Assembly (NCBI GenBank): GCA_016713535.1
Contig: JADJOY010000011.1
Span: forward strand, 16,253 to 80,252
Source of the DNA: Deltaproteobacteria bacterium
Lineage (GTDB): Bacteria > JADJOY01
DNA length: 64,000 nucleotides
Direction: 5' to 3'
Part shown: positions 63,928 to 64,000 of the stretch, piece after piece
Layout: each line of letters opens with the position of its first letter
How positions within the stretch are numbered: position 1 is the stretch's first letter
Notes under the pieces: model-generated
The model's input: only the letters and a program-made list of their open reading frames with translations
What the model was told of the DNA's origin: nothing
Database searches by the model: none
Translations under genes and position numbers: made by a program

Positions 63928-64000
63928 GCGAACGCGCGGCCGTGCTCGACGAGATCCGCGCGCTCTTCGCGGGGCGCGGCTCGGCGGCCTACTTCGGCGA
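63924..64000 (+). CDS. Phosphonate-operon HDIG-domain protein (PhnZ-like), 5' end only
   Basis: A GTG overlapping the phnX stop opens a frame running off the window: VSERAAVLDEIRALFAGRGS then AAYFGE. The pattern DEIxxLFxxRGxxxYxGE is the usual N-terminus of the HD/HDIG proteins encoded beside phnW-phnX (relatives of the diiron oxygenase PhnZ). Only 25 codons are visible, so the metal-binding HD motif cannot be checked. Position and opening motif support the assignment. Confidence 0.65.
   Translation, partial: MSERAAVLDEIRALFAGRGSAAYFG

Overview
The window is a GC-rich bacterial chromosome segment with a proteome typical of an uncultivated myxobacterial or deltaproteobacterial-type (Myxococcota/Binatota-like) lineage. 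The signs are many short predicted lipoproteins, secreted NHL/IPT and FG-GAP propeller proteins, MopE-type DCDD metal-binding repeats with a C-terminal anchor, a fungalysin-family remnant, a mycobacterial-style three-cysteine AhpC paired with AhpD, and a complete RND efflux operon. The lineage call is inference from gene content; no rRNA is present. One tRNA (Leu, UAA) lies near the left edge.

Layout. 1-3.0 kb: an edge-truncated Ig-like lipoprotein, tRNA-Leu, an isolated Pho-box-like sequence, and a two-gene cassette resembling an AbiE-type (type IV) toxin-antitoxin pair behind a palindromic operator. 3.2-8.4 kb: two small lipoproteins, hemerythrin and SRPBCC genes, ribonuclease D, and ahpC-ahpD. 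8.5-17 kb: secreted NHL/IPT protein coupled to an acyltransferase and a GNAT enzyme, a lipoprotein, and an esterase coupled to a propeller lipoprotein. 17-30 kb: ileS, an FG-GAP/MopE protein, a TerB-like protein, a condensation-type acyltransferase, a 200-bp-period tandem repeat array, a serine hydrolase, an outer-membrane barrel and an alpha/beta hydrolase. 30-36 kb: RND efflux operon (outer-membrane factor, adaptor, pump). 36-41 kb: an SDR, a peptidase remnant, and a tightly coupled glycosyltransferase / DegT aminotransferase / hexapeptide acyltransferase / PAT-type acetyltransferase run. 41.5-53 kb: ppk2, eno, an MBL-fold hydrolase, an HWE histidine kinase divergent from a six-TM sensor, a thiolase, and ilvB-ilvN. 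53-55 kb: a decayed IS110 transposase. 55-64 kb: rimI, alkaline phosphatase and, divergently, a 2-aminoethylphosphonate uptake and degradation operon (binding protein, ATPase, permease, transaminase PhnW, phosphonatase PhnX, and the start of an HDIG-domain protein) that runs off the right edge.

Two properties cut across the window. First, at least eleven genes, including universally conserved ones (ileS, ilvB), are broken by one-base shifts, several of them in C or G runs. This points to residual sequence or assembly error rather than gene death, so coordinates below span the whole interrupted gene. Second, intergenic DNA is full of palindromic GC-rich modules that recur in different combinations, one set forming a strict 200-bp tandem array. 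The best candidates for unusual biology are the AbiE-like pair with its operator, the shared C-terminal PGGCxxQLA anchor, the repeat modules, the orphan Pho box, and the six-TM sensor/HWE kinase pair.
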